Assembly (NCBI GenBank): GCA_035079385.1
Contig: JAVHKY010000049.1
Coordinates: 310,001 to 374,000, forward strand
Length of the DNA stretch: 64,000 nucleotides
Source of the DNA: Aspidiotus rigidus
Taxonomy: Eukaryota > Arthropoda > Insecta > Hemiptera > Diaspididae
Reading direction: 5' to 3'
Positions within the stretch are counted from its first letter, which is position 1, and each line of letters begins with the position of its first letter. The notes below the pieces were generated by a model, which was given only the letters and a program-made list of their open reading frames with translations, was not told the origin of the DNA and made no database searches. The translations under genes and the position numbers were made by a program. Shown piece by piece: positions 1 to 12,129 of this stretch.

Positions 1-560
1 CCTAACATTTTTAAAGATAAAGTTTGCGAGGACATGAAGGCGTAAACAAGTTGTGAAAGAACAAAGCTCGTGGTTTCAGTGACATTACTGTCACGCCACA
101 GGAAAATTGAGGAGGGAGGAAGTCCTCCCTCCTCAATCCTATTATGCCTCGTACTTTCGAGGAATACATCCAACATGCCACAGGAAAAATTGGTGTTGGT
201 ATAGTGCAACGTATCTGCAATAGTGTTCTTGTATGGTCGGAAGAGACCTGGCCTACGACTCAATAGAGTCTCTTTTTATTACTTTTCACATGAAATGGAG
301 CACCAATATCTTTTCTTACTACCGCAGTACTTTCTAAACGACCAGACTATCGAGGGAGCAGACTGATTCTGTGCGGAATAAGGAAACGCGTGAACACATC
401 TTGAATATATCCGCCAAATTATTGGGAAATTTTGTAAGCGTGTTTAAACTACAACGAGTCCTTTAATCGTATCCAATGAAGCAAGCTCTGAAAGACCATG
501 GAGGAAATGGGCGCGCACCGATTGAGTTAGTAGGGTAACATTCAGGTTGGATGACATGTT
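1..560. other. No gene recognised; short palindrome
   Basis: No coding similarity is visible on either strand. The stretch contains a perfect 15-bp inverted repeat (106-120 and 123-137, 2-base spacer, arm ATTGAGGAGGGAGGA). A short direct repeat around GCCACAGGAAAA also occurs, near 96 and 177. Both may belong to the edge of an unidentified repeat. Confidence 0.5.
106..137. repeat. Perfect 15-bp inverted repeat
   Basis: Arms 106-120 and 123-137 are exact reverse complements separated by two bases. A transcript could fold into a tight hairpin. There is no neighbouring gene that would make it a terminator, and no T-run follows. Confidence 0.8.
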
Positions 561-569
561 CCCGACTAG

Positions 570-1572
570 TTTTGAACTGTAAAAAGGAGAGTTGCATCCT
601 ATCACCGATACTTTTTAATGTCTACGGCGAATACAAAATAAGAAAAAGTTTAGATGGGTAGAAAGGCAGAATACGGATCGGTGGCGAAAACATCAACTAC
701 CTGATGTTTGCGGAGGATCGACGCTGTACCTTGGAAGGGATGGAAAAATTGGAGAATTTCTGGAACGCGATGAAAAGAATAGCTACAAATTGGAGTTGAC
801 ACCCAAGAAGGACGAGACGAAGGTAATAGAAGTTTATAGAGCAGGACGTCCTCTAGTATTGAACGCACTTCGAAATTTTGAAGAAATTAGTAAGTTCACT
901 TCTTTAGGTTCAGTGGAGGAGAATTATGGTGTCAGTTTTACGGGAATACGGAGGAGAATCATTCTTGCGAGAGACGCAACTAAGAGATTAACGCGAGTAT
1001 GGAAAGACCGAGAGAAAGCTGCGCCTGCCAAGAACTTTAGTCTTTCTCATTTTCCTCCGTGGCGCCAAAACATGGACCATAAGAACTGACAATTGAAGGA
1101 GGGTCAACGATTTGGATACGTGTGTTTATCGCCTTTACCGTTCTCTCAAATTTTCGTGTTCGTATCTTCGTATCGATACTCGCAAAGAGAAAATAGTAGT
1201 AGAGAGTTGACAATTGATTTTTCACTGCGTTGAGATATCGGGAAAACGGAATGTCGGAAAGACTTAGAGTACCGGTAAACGATCAGCCGATATTCTTACA
1301 TATATATCTATATGTATTGAATAAACTCGAGATCAAACAACTAATCTCCTCTGAAAGCTACCAACAAGCCCTCTATCTCTTTGGGCACATTACGAGGAAA
1401 TCAAGGAACAATCAATAGGAGCTGGTGGTTCTAAACAAATGGAAGTTACCCGATCTCGTGGCCGTCCGCCGAAGAGATGGTTGGTCCAAGTAGAGGAAAT
1501 ATCGGATTAGGAATGGGAGGAACTGATTCGGAACGCTGCTGAGGACCGCGAGGACTGAAGAAGAATGCCAGA
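570..1572 (+). pseudogene. Decayed LINE reverse transcriptase, C-terminal half (RTE-like)
   Basis: Remnant of a non-LTR retrotransposon polyprotein that would copy its RNA into the target site. Pieces lie in different frames but in the family's order. First comes 'NYLMFAED' near 700, matching the YADD catalytic box with its first Asp replaced. Next is the thumb region in an open stretch at 790-1089 ('TSLGSVEENYG', 'IRRRIILARDATKRLTRVWKDR' region). Then 'LFGHITRKSR' near 1380, 'RSRGRPPKRWL' near 1455 and 'ELIRNAAEDRED' near 1530. The last three are the usual C-terminal signature of RTE-type insect LINEs. Stops and frameshifts separate the pieces and the endonuclease and N-terminal RT are missing, so it is 5'-truncated and dead. 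The clade assignment is an inference. Confidence 0.65.
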
Positions 1573-1649
1573 TTAGGCTACAAAGCGCCATGGTCTTCAT
1601 GAAGAAAAAATGTTTGGCTCCTAAGAAAATGCTATTGACTGGTACAAGC

Positions 1650-3095
1650 TCAGTTGGCTACATGAAATTTGACGACTGTTTGGCACCAATTGGGCTCCTT
1701 GACAATCAAAACTAGCGATTGTTGGCGATTTCGGTCTACCTCATTATGTTCAGCAAGAGCAGTTTTGTGTTCGGCGCTTTCATGCTCCTCCAACCAAAAA
1801 ACTCGGCGCTCCGCGCCTCGCCAGGGGGGGCGGAGGCGTGGAACACGTTCTTTGTTTCGAAATTTTCTGGCATAGGCAAATAAATAAAGATCATATTTCA
1901 TGTCTTTCTTAGTATATTATAAGACTATTTTGCGGTTGAATTTCTTATTTATTCCATTTACCCTACCTTCTTAGAGGAAGGAGAAGGAGAAGCTTAAAGA
2001 AAGTGAGATTATCTATTCCTCGAGTTTCATATTATAATTTTACTTCTCTAATTGCGCTTGTGGATTTAGATCTAGAAACTATGATTGTTGAGTATAAGTA
2101 CCCTGGTAAAACTGAGTCCAAAAAAATTTCTGGCATAGCCAATTATAAATAAAGATCATGTTTCACGTCTTTTATATTTTATCAGTGATCTTGAAATATT
2201 TTAGTCTAGGCTTCTACTAGGTCAAGTGTTCGTGAGATACTACTCGTTTACCCCGTTGTTACCTACCTTGGTGTCGTATAAGTCTTGTATGAGAAATATT
2301 TTGAGGTATCACCTATTGTATTCAATGGTATGAGAAAATTCAAGTCTTCTATGAGAAATGTGAGGTATCGCCTTTATGAGAAATATTTTGAGGTATCGAT
2401 TTTCGTGGGGCTCACTGTCTTGCTGTTGCATTGGAATGGTATGAAAAATTTAAGTCTTCTATGAGAAATATTTTGAGGTATCGACTTCCGTGGGGTGGAG
2501 GTCACTCGCTCCGCTCGTTCGCCCTCTTTCTCGGTCCCTATCTCGGTTTAGCATAAGTCTGATATAAAAAATTTTGGGCTTCCGCCTTTCGACTTCCTGC
2601 TGTAGATTTCGAAATTTTTCCAAGTCCCAAGGTCATTTGCACGGACGCACACACCTCGAACGCACGCAAATTATGAAATCACCATGCGGGGTTTACTCGC
2701 AAATTTCTGAATCACCCACAGGGTAGAGATGTGCACGGACGCGCGCGCACGTTCGCACTGATTATTTTCTGTTGAACGAGTTACAAAATTTCTCATTTAT
2801 TCCCCTTACCCTACCTCTTTGAAGGAAGGTGAAGGAGAAACTCAAAGAAAAAGAGATTATCTTTAGAATTGAAAAGGTCTATACGCCTCGCCGGGGGGCC
2901 TACCTTTTTAGCTACCTAAAATCTGTTGCTACCTAACACGGGATGCTATGGAAAATCTGTCGTTTTTATCTGTCGCTCGATTATGCTCGATTTTTCAGAA
3001 ATACCTCCTCGATATACGATGAGACGTGTTCCACGTCAAAAAATTGGCGACAGGTTGTCATCATCACCTGGTAACACTGCACGATAGATCACCAA
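1650..3095. repeat. Composite interspersed repeat, family shared with 62.8-63.4 kb
   Basis: Non-coding. Several blocks repeat inside it. An A-rich block with TTTCTGGCATAG occurs near 1860 and 2127. A block with 'TTATTCC..TTACCCTACC' occurs at about 1935-2015 and 2775-2875. The phrase TATGAGAAATATTTTGAGG recurs at about 2290, 2370 and 2460. The 2130-2300 part matches the reverse complement of about 63215-63370 closely. The right edge 'CCTGGTAACACTG' near 3093 resembles the terminus of the hAT-like element at the other end of the window. I could not define a matching left terminus. Confidence 0.55.
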
Positions 3096-3482
3096 GTTCT
3101 CAGTCGTTAGCGATTGACGAATAATGATGATGACGATGGTTTATGAAGCGTTCGCTTTTTGAAATTGTAAAGGAATCATATCAAGTGTATTGGTTAGAAT
3201 TTTATGGAGTTACTTTGAAGCTCAGTGATTAAGAGTGGTAATTACTTGGAATCGTTGTCAGATCATTTTCCAATGCCTAAATTCACTTCATATTGGCTAA
3301 ATGCTAGATGATCGACTCTGCCCTTATTTGGGAACATAATATTATATTATTATCATTTATTAGCTTCTCCATTACTACAGAGGTTGCTACCACCATGTAC
3401 AAATATACATATATCTTATAGCTTAGTACATAATTATGAACTACCATACAATATATACTCCAAGTCAAGCCAAGTACGGTAA

Positions 3483-6330
3483 CTAATTAATTCTCATATT
3501 TATTCCACTCAGCATATTCATACGTTTCCTTCCTCTTGACGGTTTTCCTGGTATTTTTCCTTGGACTATTCTCGCGAACACTTGATCTTTCTTCATTCTT
3601 TCTTGAATATATTTTGTCTTACATTGCTCCACCATTTCCACAAAAAACGGATTGTCCATTCCCATCCGTTGGAGTACTTTTTTATTCGAGACCTTGTCAG
3701 TCCATTTGATGCGTAACATTCTTCTATAGCACCATATTTCAAATGCTTCCATCTTTTTCCGTGTTTTTTTTTTGATCGTCCATGTCTCTGCCGCGTACTT
3801 TTTGCAATGGACCATACGTAACATCGCAATACCCTGCCTCTTAGTGTGATGCTTATCTTCCTATCTCGTAGGACTTTCTCCAGATTATTGAAGGCGCTTC
3901 TGGCTATGGCTAGTCTTATTCTTGCTTCCTCTGTATCGCGGCCGTCATTATAATTGTGGTACCCAAGTACTTGTATTGGTCTACTAATTCAAGACTTTCG
4001 CCATCGACATTTATATGTAAACGATTATCACTTCTTTCCTTTTCAATTTGCATAATCTTGGTTTTCTGTATGTTCATTCTCATACCGTACTTTTTGCTTT
4101 CGGTGTTCAACTTTGTGACCATGCGCTGTAATTGTTGCGGTGTTTCGGCAATCAGCACTTTGTCATCTGCATAACTGATTTCCCCTATTCTTTCACCATT
4201 CACTTTGAATCCCGTTTTTCTAAAAGTCCTGTGCTGAGAGATTTCGTCTGTGTAAGCGTTGAACAGCCTTGGTGATATTGGGCATCCTTGTCTCACCCCT
4301 TTCCTGATGTCACATAATCGTTTTGTAGTGTCATTTCCAATTCGAATGTTGGCCTTCTGTTGAGCGTAGAGGTTCTTGATCAGCTGTTGATCCTCTCAGT
4401 TAATTCCATAAGCGTTCAGCCTTCTCATTAATCGTCCATGGTACACGTTATCGAATGCTTTTTCGTAGTCAACGAAGCAGGCATATATTTTTCTGTTCAC
4501 CGTCAAAGCTCTCTGTATCAATATCTTGAACAAGGCTATTGCGTCCCTGGTGCCGCGTCGTTCCCGGAATCCAAATTGCGTTTCACTCAGAGATCTGTCA
4601 ATCTTTTTCTCCATTCTTTTATTTATTATTGATAATAATATTTTGAGTGTATGACTCATGATACTGATTGTGCGGTATTCAGCGCATTTCTTCGCTCCTG
4701 CCTTTTTAGGAAGAGGGATAAACGTAGATATTTTGAAGTCCGCAGGTAGTTCCCCTGTTGTATGTATTTTGTTGAGGATTTTCAGTAGCTTTCTTAGACT
4801 GTTTGTTGAACTACATTTTATTTTGTCCACACCAACTGCTTTCCTGCTCTTAGCTCTTCGTATTGCATACTGTAGCTCTTCCATAGTGATCTCCGGCGCC
4901 GTCTCTGCAGTCCTTTCTGCTTCAGCCCGTCTTCCTTCATCTCCATAAAGACTGTCTATGTAATCTCCCCAGACCTTTTCCAGCTCTTCTTTTCCGCTGC
5001 ATATGTTACCGTCATTTGTTTCAATGAGCATGATTCTCGAGCTTTTCCGCTTTTGTTCTTTCATCATACTTTTGATTTCGTTGTGCATTTCTCTTATTCT
5101 ATTATCTTCTTCCATGCTTTGCATTTTTTGACATTTTTCTTCCAGCCATCTTTCCTTGGCTTTCCTGCACTCGCTGTTAATTTTTTTGCTCATTGTCTTA
5201 TATTCAGCGCCATTTTTATCTCTTATGCTGCGTCTTGTTTCCATCATATCCAGAATCGCTTCTGTCATCCAAGCTTTATTCTTCTTCCTTTTTCTTTTTG
5301 GTATCACCTTCTCGACGGTTTTTATTACAGCCTCTTTCCATTGTTCCCAGTCTTCCTGCGGGCTTTGTTCTTCTTCTCTCAGTTGCGTTGTCTCTTGATC
5401 AAGTGTTTGGCTAAATTTTCGCGCTATCATCTTGTCTTTCATCGGGCTAAGATTTATTCGGTCTTCTTTTGTTGTAGCCCATTTCATTTTTCTAAGTCTT
5501 ATTCTGCAGCTTGCAACTAGTACTACATGATCACTTCCGCAGTCTGCTGACGGGTACGTTTGGCAATCCAGAACCATATTTTTAAATCTTTGATTTACCA
5601 TTATATAATCTATTTGGTTCCTCACTCTGTCACCCGGGCTTCTCCAAGTATATAGCCGTCTCGGATGTTTTCCAAACCATGTGTTGCAGATTACCAGATC
5701 GTTCATTTCGGCATACTCCATCAGTATTTCACCTCTGTCATTTCTTTCACCAATTCCGAACGGTCCTACGCTTTCACCCTCTGCTCCTTTTCCAATCTTG
5801 GCGTTGAAGTCTCCTATCACCATTATTGGGCCGTCTCTTCTAGCTTTCTTCAACGCTTTCCCCATATCTTCATAGAAAGTTTCTATTTCCGCCTCACTAC
5901 TCTCCGATGTTGGCGCATATCCTTGCAATATTGTGATCGGTTTTGGTTTGATATTGATTCTTATTGCGAGAACCCGATCTGATACAGGGCGGATATCGTC
6001 TACTAATGCTGCCAGCTCTCCCCTGAGTAGGATTCCTACGCCCCGTTCGTGCTTTGTGCCGCCAGAATATATGAGTTCATATTCATCAACTTTGATTCTA
6101 TCCCTTCCAGTCCACCGTACTTCGCTTATTCCCATTATATCTATCTTCAGTCTCTTCATCTCCAGTGTGACATTTGCGAGTTTGCCGGCTTGATATAAAG
6201 ATCTTACATTCCAAGTCGCCACACTGAGCCGCCTTGTTTTAACTCCACGTATTGTAACCCCTCTCGGCGACTTCGACGGTCTGGTCGCCTGACGGAGACT
6301 AGGGGATTGACTTGTCTGTGTATTGTGCAT
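3483..6330 (-). pseudogene. RTE-like endonuclease/reverse transcriptase polyprotein
   Basis: Encodes an apurinic-type endonuclease followed by a reverse transcriptase, the two activities needed for target-primed reverse transcription. The longest open part (6330-4396, 644 residues) starts with the endonuclease: 'ATWNVRSL' near residue 38, 'GISEVRW' near 67, 'GDFNAKIG' at 173, 'QIDYIMV' at 239 and 'GSDHVVL' at 265. The RT fingers follow, with 'FVDYEKAFDNV' near residue 625. A TGA stop (4398-4396) interrupts the same frame, which then continues through 'RQGCPISP' to 'ISYADD' (about 4170) and ends near 3916. Two further frameshifts, at about 3940 and 3800, separate the C-terminal part with 'AAETWTIKKKTRKK' and 'WCYRRMLRI'. 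The order of domains is complete, so decay is recent to moderate. The protein cannot be made intact. Confidence 0.85.
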
Positions 6331-6381
6331 GATGATTACTAGGGGTTATACTGCAGTGGTTCCCCGTTGCCTTCTGCAGGT

Positions 6382-6520
6382 TTTTCTGTCAGGGTTTGCT
6401 CCCTTAGCCTTTGGGTGACATTCCCTTAACCACAAGGCAGTGGTCTTGGTTTTCTGTCAGGGTGTCCTTCCCTTAGCCTTTGGGGTACCATCCCCTAAAC
6501 CACAAGGCAGCGGTTTGACC
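6382..6520 (-). repeat. 68-bp tandem duplication in the RTE 5' region
   Basis: Two imperfect copies, each containing TTTCTGTCAGGG, CCCTTAGCCTTTGG and ACCACAAGGCAG, with a period of 68 bp (the 'TCTGTCAGGG' word sits at 6385 and 6453). A partial third copy may lie just before, at about 6350-6380. Variable numbers of 5' repeats can carry promoter activity in LINEs; here that is only an inference. Confidence 0.75.
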
Positions 6521-6849
6521 TACTTTCTCCATTACTATACCTCCGCTCTTCTGCTTCATAGGCACCCGCACTTGCAAGCGAGGGAAAGTAGGAACCTTCT
6601 CGCTGTCGGCTTTGGCCGGGTTTATTCATCGGAGTTGTCCGTCTCCTTCCTTTGGTTTTACTCTCGGAGTTTTCCTTCTCCTACGTCCATCCACATTAGT
6701 CGCCTCCCGACTATGTCGCTTGGCTTACAGGGCCGCCACGCGAAGGCTGTGGAATTGGGCTTGAGTACACTAATGGTCGCGGGCATGGGTGGCCCTATCG
6801 ATCCGAAGATCTCCCACTACTGACTCCATTAGGCCCCTAATATTATATA

Positions 6850-9800
6850 CCGTATATATTATTTTACTTTTATGTCATGAATTTCTGTGATTGTGGTAAC
6901 AAAGAATTATTGTGCTAATTTTTCTTCTGAAATTTATCAATTTTATCTCAACATTGAGAATAGATTTTCCTTTTCTAAGATTTCTGACACTGAGACCCAT
7001 CAGTAAAGGACGATCAGAAGAGAAAATTCGTTCATAGTATGAATTTAATTTTCATGTGTTTATCTTCGGTATTTCTCACAGAGGGCTAAAAATGAGGATA
7101 GTCTCGTCTTCAACTTAATTTTTTCACATTCACCTTCTTTCTCTTTGTTCAGAGATTGTATCGTAGATATCTAAATATTTTGCTCGTACCAATAGATTTC
7201 AGACCATTTTTCTTTTTGTTTTTTATCAATGGAAGATTACGATTGACTCTTCCCCCCATCCTCGCTCTTTGTAGATGTATTTCTATCATCATTTTTGAGG
7301 TTAATACACAACATGGGTATGGAACAAACCTAGTGAACTCATTCTCTTGATACGAGTACCTACTTTTTGACCAAACTCGGTGGTGAGAAAGAAGAAAGTG
7401 GAACATCCTTTACCTTGAACGATTCGACTGTGAAACCATAATAAATTGACGAGAAGTCAAATTTACAAATAAAATTTCTCTCGTATAGCGCAGTTTTAGA
7501 GTTCCTATTCGCTTGATTCGGTGACAGAGTATAGAGAAGGAAAAAAGCTTTACGCGGACAACGCGGTAGGACAAGCGAGATATGAATCCATGCATGAATA
7601 ATAAACCGCACAAGGAAGATGATATTTGTTTACGAAAGAAGCGCTATTTATGGCAAGTGCGCTATGTTCCTCGAGTCTGTGCTCGCAATACTGCATCGGG
7701 AGACGTTATCAGTGAAATCGCTAAACTAACAACCGAGAACGCGTATGAAAAGGTAACCTTGCACAAGTGTCGATGAAGAGGACTGATAAGATAAACGTCG
7801 TGTACACAACGCGAAAAAAGACTTCTTTCAATCTGCGGATATCCTGTAGGTTCTTTTTTCCTTCACTCCTTTTTATGATTCGACGCACACATTCAATAGC
7901 GAATTCTCAAAATCATTTTTTCGCTCGCATTTATTTATTTCTTTTTTTTTCCCATCTTCTTCTCTGTCGTCGCGGAATGGTGCAATTTTTAATTTACTTT
8001 TCAGTGCACCCAGTAACTAATATGAAAAATGATAAGTTTTCTGATGCGGGTAGTGAGAATCGCTCTTTTGTACAATCGTTTGGTTTCGATGAAAAGCAAA
8101 CGATGTACAGAAGTTATTTTCTCGTATCTTGACGACGATATCGTGATTTCATCAGCGACTTCCATTACATTTATATTTACTTCATCTTGTGGGTACAAAA
8201 TGACTAATTTTTCCCCTTATAGGCCTAGCTCTATATCGCTTAGGTAAATAAACACAAATTACTCGCTTAATGGTTCTGGAAACGAGATTTAGATAGGAAA
8301 CTCGGTACTATAATATTTCCCTGACCGCGATGTCAGTATTCACCTCTTGAAAGGTGATTTGAAAAATTGATAACGGTGCTAACTTACAATTTTAATTTTC
8401 GAAGTTGACTGTTCCATAAGGGCATGTGAAAATGGTACGGTTGTATCAGAGGTTTTCCTTTATTGGTTAAGAATGGGGAAAGAGAGAATAGAAAATTGAA
8501 ATTCTAGTTCATGAAGAGAATTCACTTTTGTCTGCAAATATTATGGCCTCCAGATTCCAGAGATATGAAGGTTCACTTATTTTTTCCTCGTTCTAAGGAT
8601 GAAGATTAAGTGTTTTTTTTTTTACTTGAGTCATTTTGTCCATGGAACGCGATCGTCGGTCTGTGGGTGCGCGTGAGGGTTGCGAACTTTTGTTTAATAT
8701 TGTCAAAAAATCATTTCGTTCACATTCGTAGGGCCAATCACCCCGCCCAGGCGGTCGAAGATGGTTCAGTGGTCCTGCATAGGAAAGAGTGTCCAATACT
8801 TGATCCAATTGTCGACGAGCTTTTGTGAGTGAGCCCGGTCCTCAGAGAGTGTCTTCAGTCACAGCTCATCTTAGCATTCTTGAAAGCGATATGGATCAGC
8901 ATATCCTACTCTTCGAGCCTTTGGGCTCTCGAAAGTTTCGCCCTCCCATCCCGAACATATCTCTCATCTCATCTACCTTCTTTGGAAAAAATTTGTAGGA
9001 AAAGGAAGATGGTCTCACCATCACTAGCTCCTCTGATTTGTAAACTTTATTCACGTAACAGTGCTGTATATTGCGCATCAAAACTTTCGGTTAAAGTGGG
9101 TGTTTATGTAAAGCTTTACACCCCATTGCACTATCGCTATTATTCTCACGAAGTTTAGCGATCGATTTCATATCTCAAAGTAAACTTTTCAATGAGCCAA
9201 TTCCTATTTTACTAACTAAAACGAGATTGTTTATATTCTACTCCCTGTCTTTAATTAGTGAAACATGAACTTAACAAAAAGTTCGAAAGACGAACTTCTT
9301 TCGCACCCTTTTTGTCGTCTACGAGAATATTTTGTTTCTCTTCGCGATTTCGGAAGAAATTCGAATATTTTCACAATAATTAACTTATGTTTTCTTAGAA
9401 GTATACGTTTGAAATTACGAAGCTTCGACGCAACGAAAATAGAATCGGTATCACAATGTGCATAATAATGAAATGGGGTCCGAATACGAAGAATGAGGAA
9501 ACGTATTTTGATCCGAATATAAGGTGTAGTAATAAGGCTACGAAACAATCGAGAGAAGGAAGGAAGGAAACGAATATTGCGAGGAAAATAATATAACTAC
9601 GTTACGATTAATGTTCCACGTTTCTTTTTCGATCTTTACAATTACGTAAAGGGTTTTAAAGTTCATCAAATTAATTCGGTTCGATAAGCTAGCAACGAGA
9701 GTAGAGCAATAATCAGCAGTGTACAAGGAATATTATGCTTCACAAACTTGAAAACCTCACTCGAGTATTGAAAGAGAATGTTCTTTATGGTACGGGGTAC

Positions 9801-10330
9801 AGAATTTCTACATTCGCTTCGTTCTGCTCGCTCTGTACCTTTCCGTTAACAGGGCAAACGGCAAATACACTTAATTATATAACAATTGGCGAGGAAAGTT
9901 TTTCCTCTATATCGAAGTAACTCGTGCGAAAAAATTATGTACCGGAACTGCTAGAGAAAACAAGTAGGAATGCATTAAAAAATCAAATTGTTGGAGATTT
10001 CGTCAATATTGGAAAAACCTATCCAGGGTTGGTCCTCAAATTTTCGTTGCGTTTAAAATTGAAGTTGAGTCCAAGATTCGATGAAGAATAATTTCTCACG
10101 AAGACAAACTTCAATACCGAAAAATGACCTTAAAGGGTGAAATTTGAGGTTCATAGAGTTTTACAAGTTGAGCTATGACAAAGAGAACCCCTGTGAACGA
10201 CTCTACAGTTTATACAAATTTATTGATGATTTGTTTTATTGACAGGGTGACTTACTATGAGAGTGATGAATGCCTCCATCCTATCGCTCTTCAATCTTCA
10301 AGCGTAAAAAATGATTGATCATTGTTGTAA
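6850..10330. other. No gene or element recognised
   Basis: AT-rich sequence with scattered short ORFs on both strands, none of which shows a domain I recognise. There are T-rich runs near 7930 and 8610. I see no terminal repeats, poly(A) tails or tandem arrays here. Confidence 0.5.
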
Positions 10331-10339
10331 CCCTAATAA

Positions 10340-11330
10340 ATTGCCGGAGCGCCTGCCCCCTCGAGAATACAACCTAACATACACCAAAGAGCCACTTACG
10401 TCAGTCCGATCTTGAAAAATCTCTCTGCTGAGCCAACTCCGCCTTTTCATTGAACTTCCTGTAAAAGGTTTTTAAAACTCGTTTGAGTATACCTGCAACA
10501 TACGCCTACACGACCTACCTAACTTGCGGTCACGCACGACCCTTGCCAAAGACTGTGCCTTCAAACATTACGGGGAATTGACCAGACCTTCACTTATTCT
10601 CTCGTCTTGACACCAACAGAGGGCCTTGCCCCAGTTGTCACACTGGTAGAACTTTCTGATCATTTCCCCTTCACTAACTATGTAATGTCGAGTCCCCATC
10701 AGCCGCTCAATAGCAGTCCGATGGCTACAGGTTCAGCAACCCTACGGTTGCCCCACAGTGTCCACTTTAGTGGGGTAGGACCGAGTCCACTACCACCTTA
10801 TCTGGGGCGGCCAACCCCAGCCTCGGATTTGTGCGACAAGGCCCCTGGCACCTAACTCAGCCGGTACCCCTTAACCTGACTAGCCGATGCCAATCACCGC
10901 ACAAGCCCCATTACAAGAGACTCTGTGATGACGCCCCGTCCCTGCCATGAAGTCCATCTCATGGCCTTTTGACCTCAAGGGTCCCAGCCCCTGCTCGGGC
11001 TTCCACTGGAGGATGCAGCTCCAGTGCTCATCAGGAGAACAGACTGTTCCCCTGACCACCGACAAGACTCGCATTACCTATTCTACCCTTAGGTCAGCTC
11101 GGTCCATCGGCTACCTCGGGTCTCGGCTAACTATCCAGGTCCTATCCTTAACGGCCACTCCAGGACCGCCCTGAACCGACGATAAGCCTTCCCACCGTCG
11201 TCACCTAGGACACCAGACGTCAGCAAACAATACAGCAGTAGGCCACCTTGAGTCATACTCAGTGTTAACCACAAATCCTATTTATCACCCACCTCTACTG
11301 ATTCCTTCCCGTGTGCGTGCCGCAAGATAT
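10340..11330. other. GC-rich, CC/GG-dense island of unknown nature
   Basis: Base composition changes sharply from AT-rich flanks to a C-rich plus strand (about 10580-11220), with words such as GGCCAACCCCAGCCTCGG and CCTGACTAGCCGATGCC. ORFs in it are short (82 residues or fewer) and unlike known proteins. It could be an LTR, the untranslated part of a retroelement, or a transferred fragment. I could not find matching terminal repeats. Confidence 0.4.
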
Positions 11331-11581
11331 AACACTAACATAATCTTATATTGAAGTATCCCTAACTGATAGCAGACGAATGTAAATTACAAATATACTC
11401 AGTGAACCACTCACCAATACAATATCTAAAGCTCGATATGTATGCACCGTAATATTCACAACAAGAATTCAAATACACCCACAATCACTACCGATAACCA
11501 CAGACAATCCGACAAAACACAGAAATAGCTCGATACGAGTAATTCGATGAACGACTACAATTCCGCCGAACTGATTTACTA

Positions 11582-12128
11582 CAGTCCACTCTCGATTTAA
11601 CGAAGGCCAAGGGAGCAAGGAAAAAATTCGTTAAATCGAGTTTTTGTTAAAACAAAGTTCGTTAATTTGAGAAGAGAAAAGAAAATTCGTTAAATTGCGT
11701 TAAATGGAATTTCCTAATTTGTCAAAGTTGACGTTTTGTACTTCAAACGCAATTTTTTACAAATTTAGTTGGAATTTCTTCAAAATATTCGTTTTATTTT
11801 CGTCAAAATTGGTTCAAGTTTCTTTCTATTCATTCGGATTTTTGTCAAGTTTGTCATGGTTGAAGTTTTGTACTTTTAATGCTTGGCTTTCAAGAAAAAG
11901 TGGTTGAATTTTTCTCAAACTTGATCACAATTTTGTCAAAATTGATCGAATTTTCTTCAAATTTTGTTAGATTTTTGTCGAAATTCGTCAAAATTGCTTG
12001 CACCTTAAATTTCGTTAAATCGAGTACAAATTTTTCGTTATAATGCGTTTTTCTCAAGGGAACACAGTTTTATTTCGTTAAAACGCGTTTTTCGTTAAAT
12101 CGACGTTCGTTAAATCGAGGGTCGACTG
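11582..12128. mobile_element. pogo/Tigger-type MITE (547 bp)
   Basis: The left end CAGTCCACTCTCGATTTAAC and the inverted right end CAGTCGACCCTCGATTTAAC agree at 18 of 20 positions. TA dinucleotides flank both sides (11580-11581, 12129-12130), as expected for the Tc1/mariner superfamily. 'CAGTCGACCCTCG' is the terminus style of pogo/Tigger elements. The inside is non-coding and dominated by variants of TTCGTTAAATCGAG and GTCAAAATT, so mobility would have relied on a transposase encoded elsewhere. Confidence 0.85.
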
Positions 12129-12129
12129 T

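Larger units (their letters stand above)
3348..6837 (-). mobile_element. RTE-like LINE, nearly full length
   Basis: Non-LTR retrotransposon on the minus strand, 3.49 kb, the usual size for RTE elements. Its 5' end is at about 6837 and its 3' end near 3348. The 11-mer TAATATTATAT occurs immediately outside both ends (6838-6848 and 3337-3347), which fits a target-site duplication, although AT-rich sequence makes chance agreement possible. The 3' tail is a short AT-rich repeat instead of poly(A), as in RTE elements. The 5' untranslated part holds a 68-bp tandem duplication. Confidence 0.75.

Noticed and set aside
4658..5520. Several plus-strand ORFs opposite the RTE polyprotein
   Set aside because: They are antisense shadows of the minus-strand gene, rich in Phe/Leu/Ser.
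4396..6330. Possible cellular gene (such ORFs are sometimes labelled craniofacial development protein-like)
   Set aside because: The endonuclease is followed by RT motifs and flanking repeats, so it is a LINE.
8593..9158. Pair of ORFs suspected to be a LINE or mariner fragment
   Set aside because: No catalytic or structural motif could be matched in any frame.
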